DNA of 7,630 bases from Brevundimonas sp. Lineage in GTDB: Bacteria > Pseudomonadota > Alphaproteobacteria > Caulobacterales > Caulobacteraceae. The stretch is taken from contig JADGMZ010000029.1 of assembly GCA_015234495.1 (NCBI GenBank), positions 1 through 7,630 of the forward strand, read 5' to 3'. The notes under the pieces are model-generated. The model worked only from the letters and a program-made list of their open reading frames with translations, searched no databases and had not been told where the DNA came from. Below are positions 7,067 to 7,630 of the stretch, piece by piece. The position numbers and the translations under genes are program-made. Each line of letters begins with the position of its first letter. Position 1 is the stretch's first letter.

Positions 7067-7630
7067 ATTTCGGCCGGGAAGGCGCGGCCGAGGGCTTCGG
7101 CCATGGCCTGCTGGGAGAGCAGGAAGACGGCGTCGCGCTGGTGGTAGTTGTTGGACAGGACGATGACCGTCACGTCCGCGTCGGGCTGGTGGGTGACTAG
7201 GTTGCGGAAGCCCGACCAGCTGCCGGTGTGGTAGATCTGGCGGTCGAGAAAGTCGGGGCGGACGCGGCGGCCGAGTGTGTTGGAGAACAGGCCGTAGCCC
7301 CAGTCGCGGCGCGGGCGGCCGCGCTCGTCGGGGGTGTCGGCGGGGGCATGGTCGGCGATCATCGCGGCGTAGCTTTCCGGGCTGAGCAGCCGGCCGCCGT
7401 GCAGGGCGCGCTGCCAGACCAGCAGGTCGTCGAGCGTCGAATACAGGGCGCCTGCGCCGAAGATGATGCTGACGTTGTGGTCCGGCTGGGGCGTCAGGCC
7501 GCCGGCGAGGTTGGCGTAGCCCATGACCACGTCCGACATGTCGTCCTCGAAGCCGGTGTCGGCCATGCCGAGCGGAAGGAAGAAGGCGTCGCGCAGATAG
7601 TCCGGCAGCGGCAGGCCGGTCGCCTTCTGG
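7057..7630 (-). CDS. Beta-lactamase-family serine hydrolase (PF00144), C-terminal part
   Basis: The C-terminal 190 residues of a class C beta-lactamase/esterase-type serine hydrolase. The frame stays open to the right edge, so the start and the SxxK and YxN catalytic motifs lie outside the window. An internal ATG at 7566 is not the real start, because the family sequence KATGLPLPDYLRDAFFLPLG runs straight into it. Visible signatures are the LGM-x-DTGF turn, GAGALYSTLDDLLVWQRAL (where family members monitor the mid-domain), and HGGRLLSPESY. A WGYGLF strand follows, and HTGSWSGFRN supplies the third motif, with His-Thr-Gly in place of the Lys-Thr-Gly of true beta-lactamases. HTG is common in esterases and DD-peptidase-like relatives, so antibiotic resistance should not be inferred. 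The protein is probably periplasmic. It is convergent with the CoA-transferase gene at a distance of 55 bp. Confidence 0.88.
   Translation of the reverse strand, partial: QKATGLPLPDYLRDAFFLPLGMADTGFEDDMSDVVMGYANLAGGLTPQPDHNVSIIFGAGALYSTLDDLLVWQRALHGGRLLSPESYAAMIADHAPADTPDERGRPRRDWGYGLFSNTLGRRVRPDFLDRQIYHTGSWSGFRNLVTHQPDADVTVIVLSNNYHQRDAVFLLSQQAMAEALGRAFPAEMAR

Noticed and set aside
7057..7566. Treating the ATG at 7566 as the start of a complete small serine hydrolase
   Set aside because: The frame upstream to the window edge continues with family-typical sequence, and the catalytic SxxK and YxN motifs are missing, so this is the C-terminal part of a longer gene.

Overview
The window is high-GC DNA whose proteins look like those of an alphaproteobacterium, most probably Caulobacterales and perhaps Brevundimonas. 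That placement rests on remembered protein similarity, on a recO of alphaproteobacterial type, and on a Caulobacter-style promoter with an apparently leaderless gene. No sequence search was possible. The DNA is densely coded, with no gene-free stretch over 300 bases, and I see no tRNA, rRNA, CRISPR array or insertion sequence.

Left part (1-963, minus strand): the 5' part of recO (DNA repair, running off the left edge) lies 56 bp downstream of a small SnoaL/NTF2-like protein gene. A 135-bp divergent intergenic region (964-1098) follows. It holds two similar inverted repeats, the likely operators of the ArsR-type repressor encoded next to it.

Centre (1099-5436, plus strand): eight tightly packed genes encode an ArsR/SdpR-type repressor, two AHSA1/SRPBCC proteins, a PhnB-like VOC protein, a four-helix DoxX membrane protein, a DUF1801 protein, an exported alpha/beta hydrolase and a RibD-C/dihydrofolate-reductase-like protein. 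Spacing runs from a 17-nt overlap to a 52-nt gap. This is probably one autoregulated operon. Its families are all small-molecule-binding or redox/stress folds that often travel together, but the substrate and purpose are unknown. It is the most interesting part of the window.

Right part (5437-7630): a succinyl-CoA:acetate CoA-transferase (AarC type) appears to have its own promoter and a leaderless ATG start. It converges on the C-terminal part of a PF00144 serine hydrolase (beta-lactamase/esterase family), which enters from the right edge on the minus strand.
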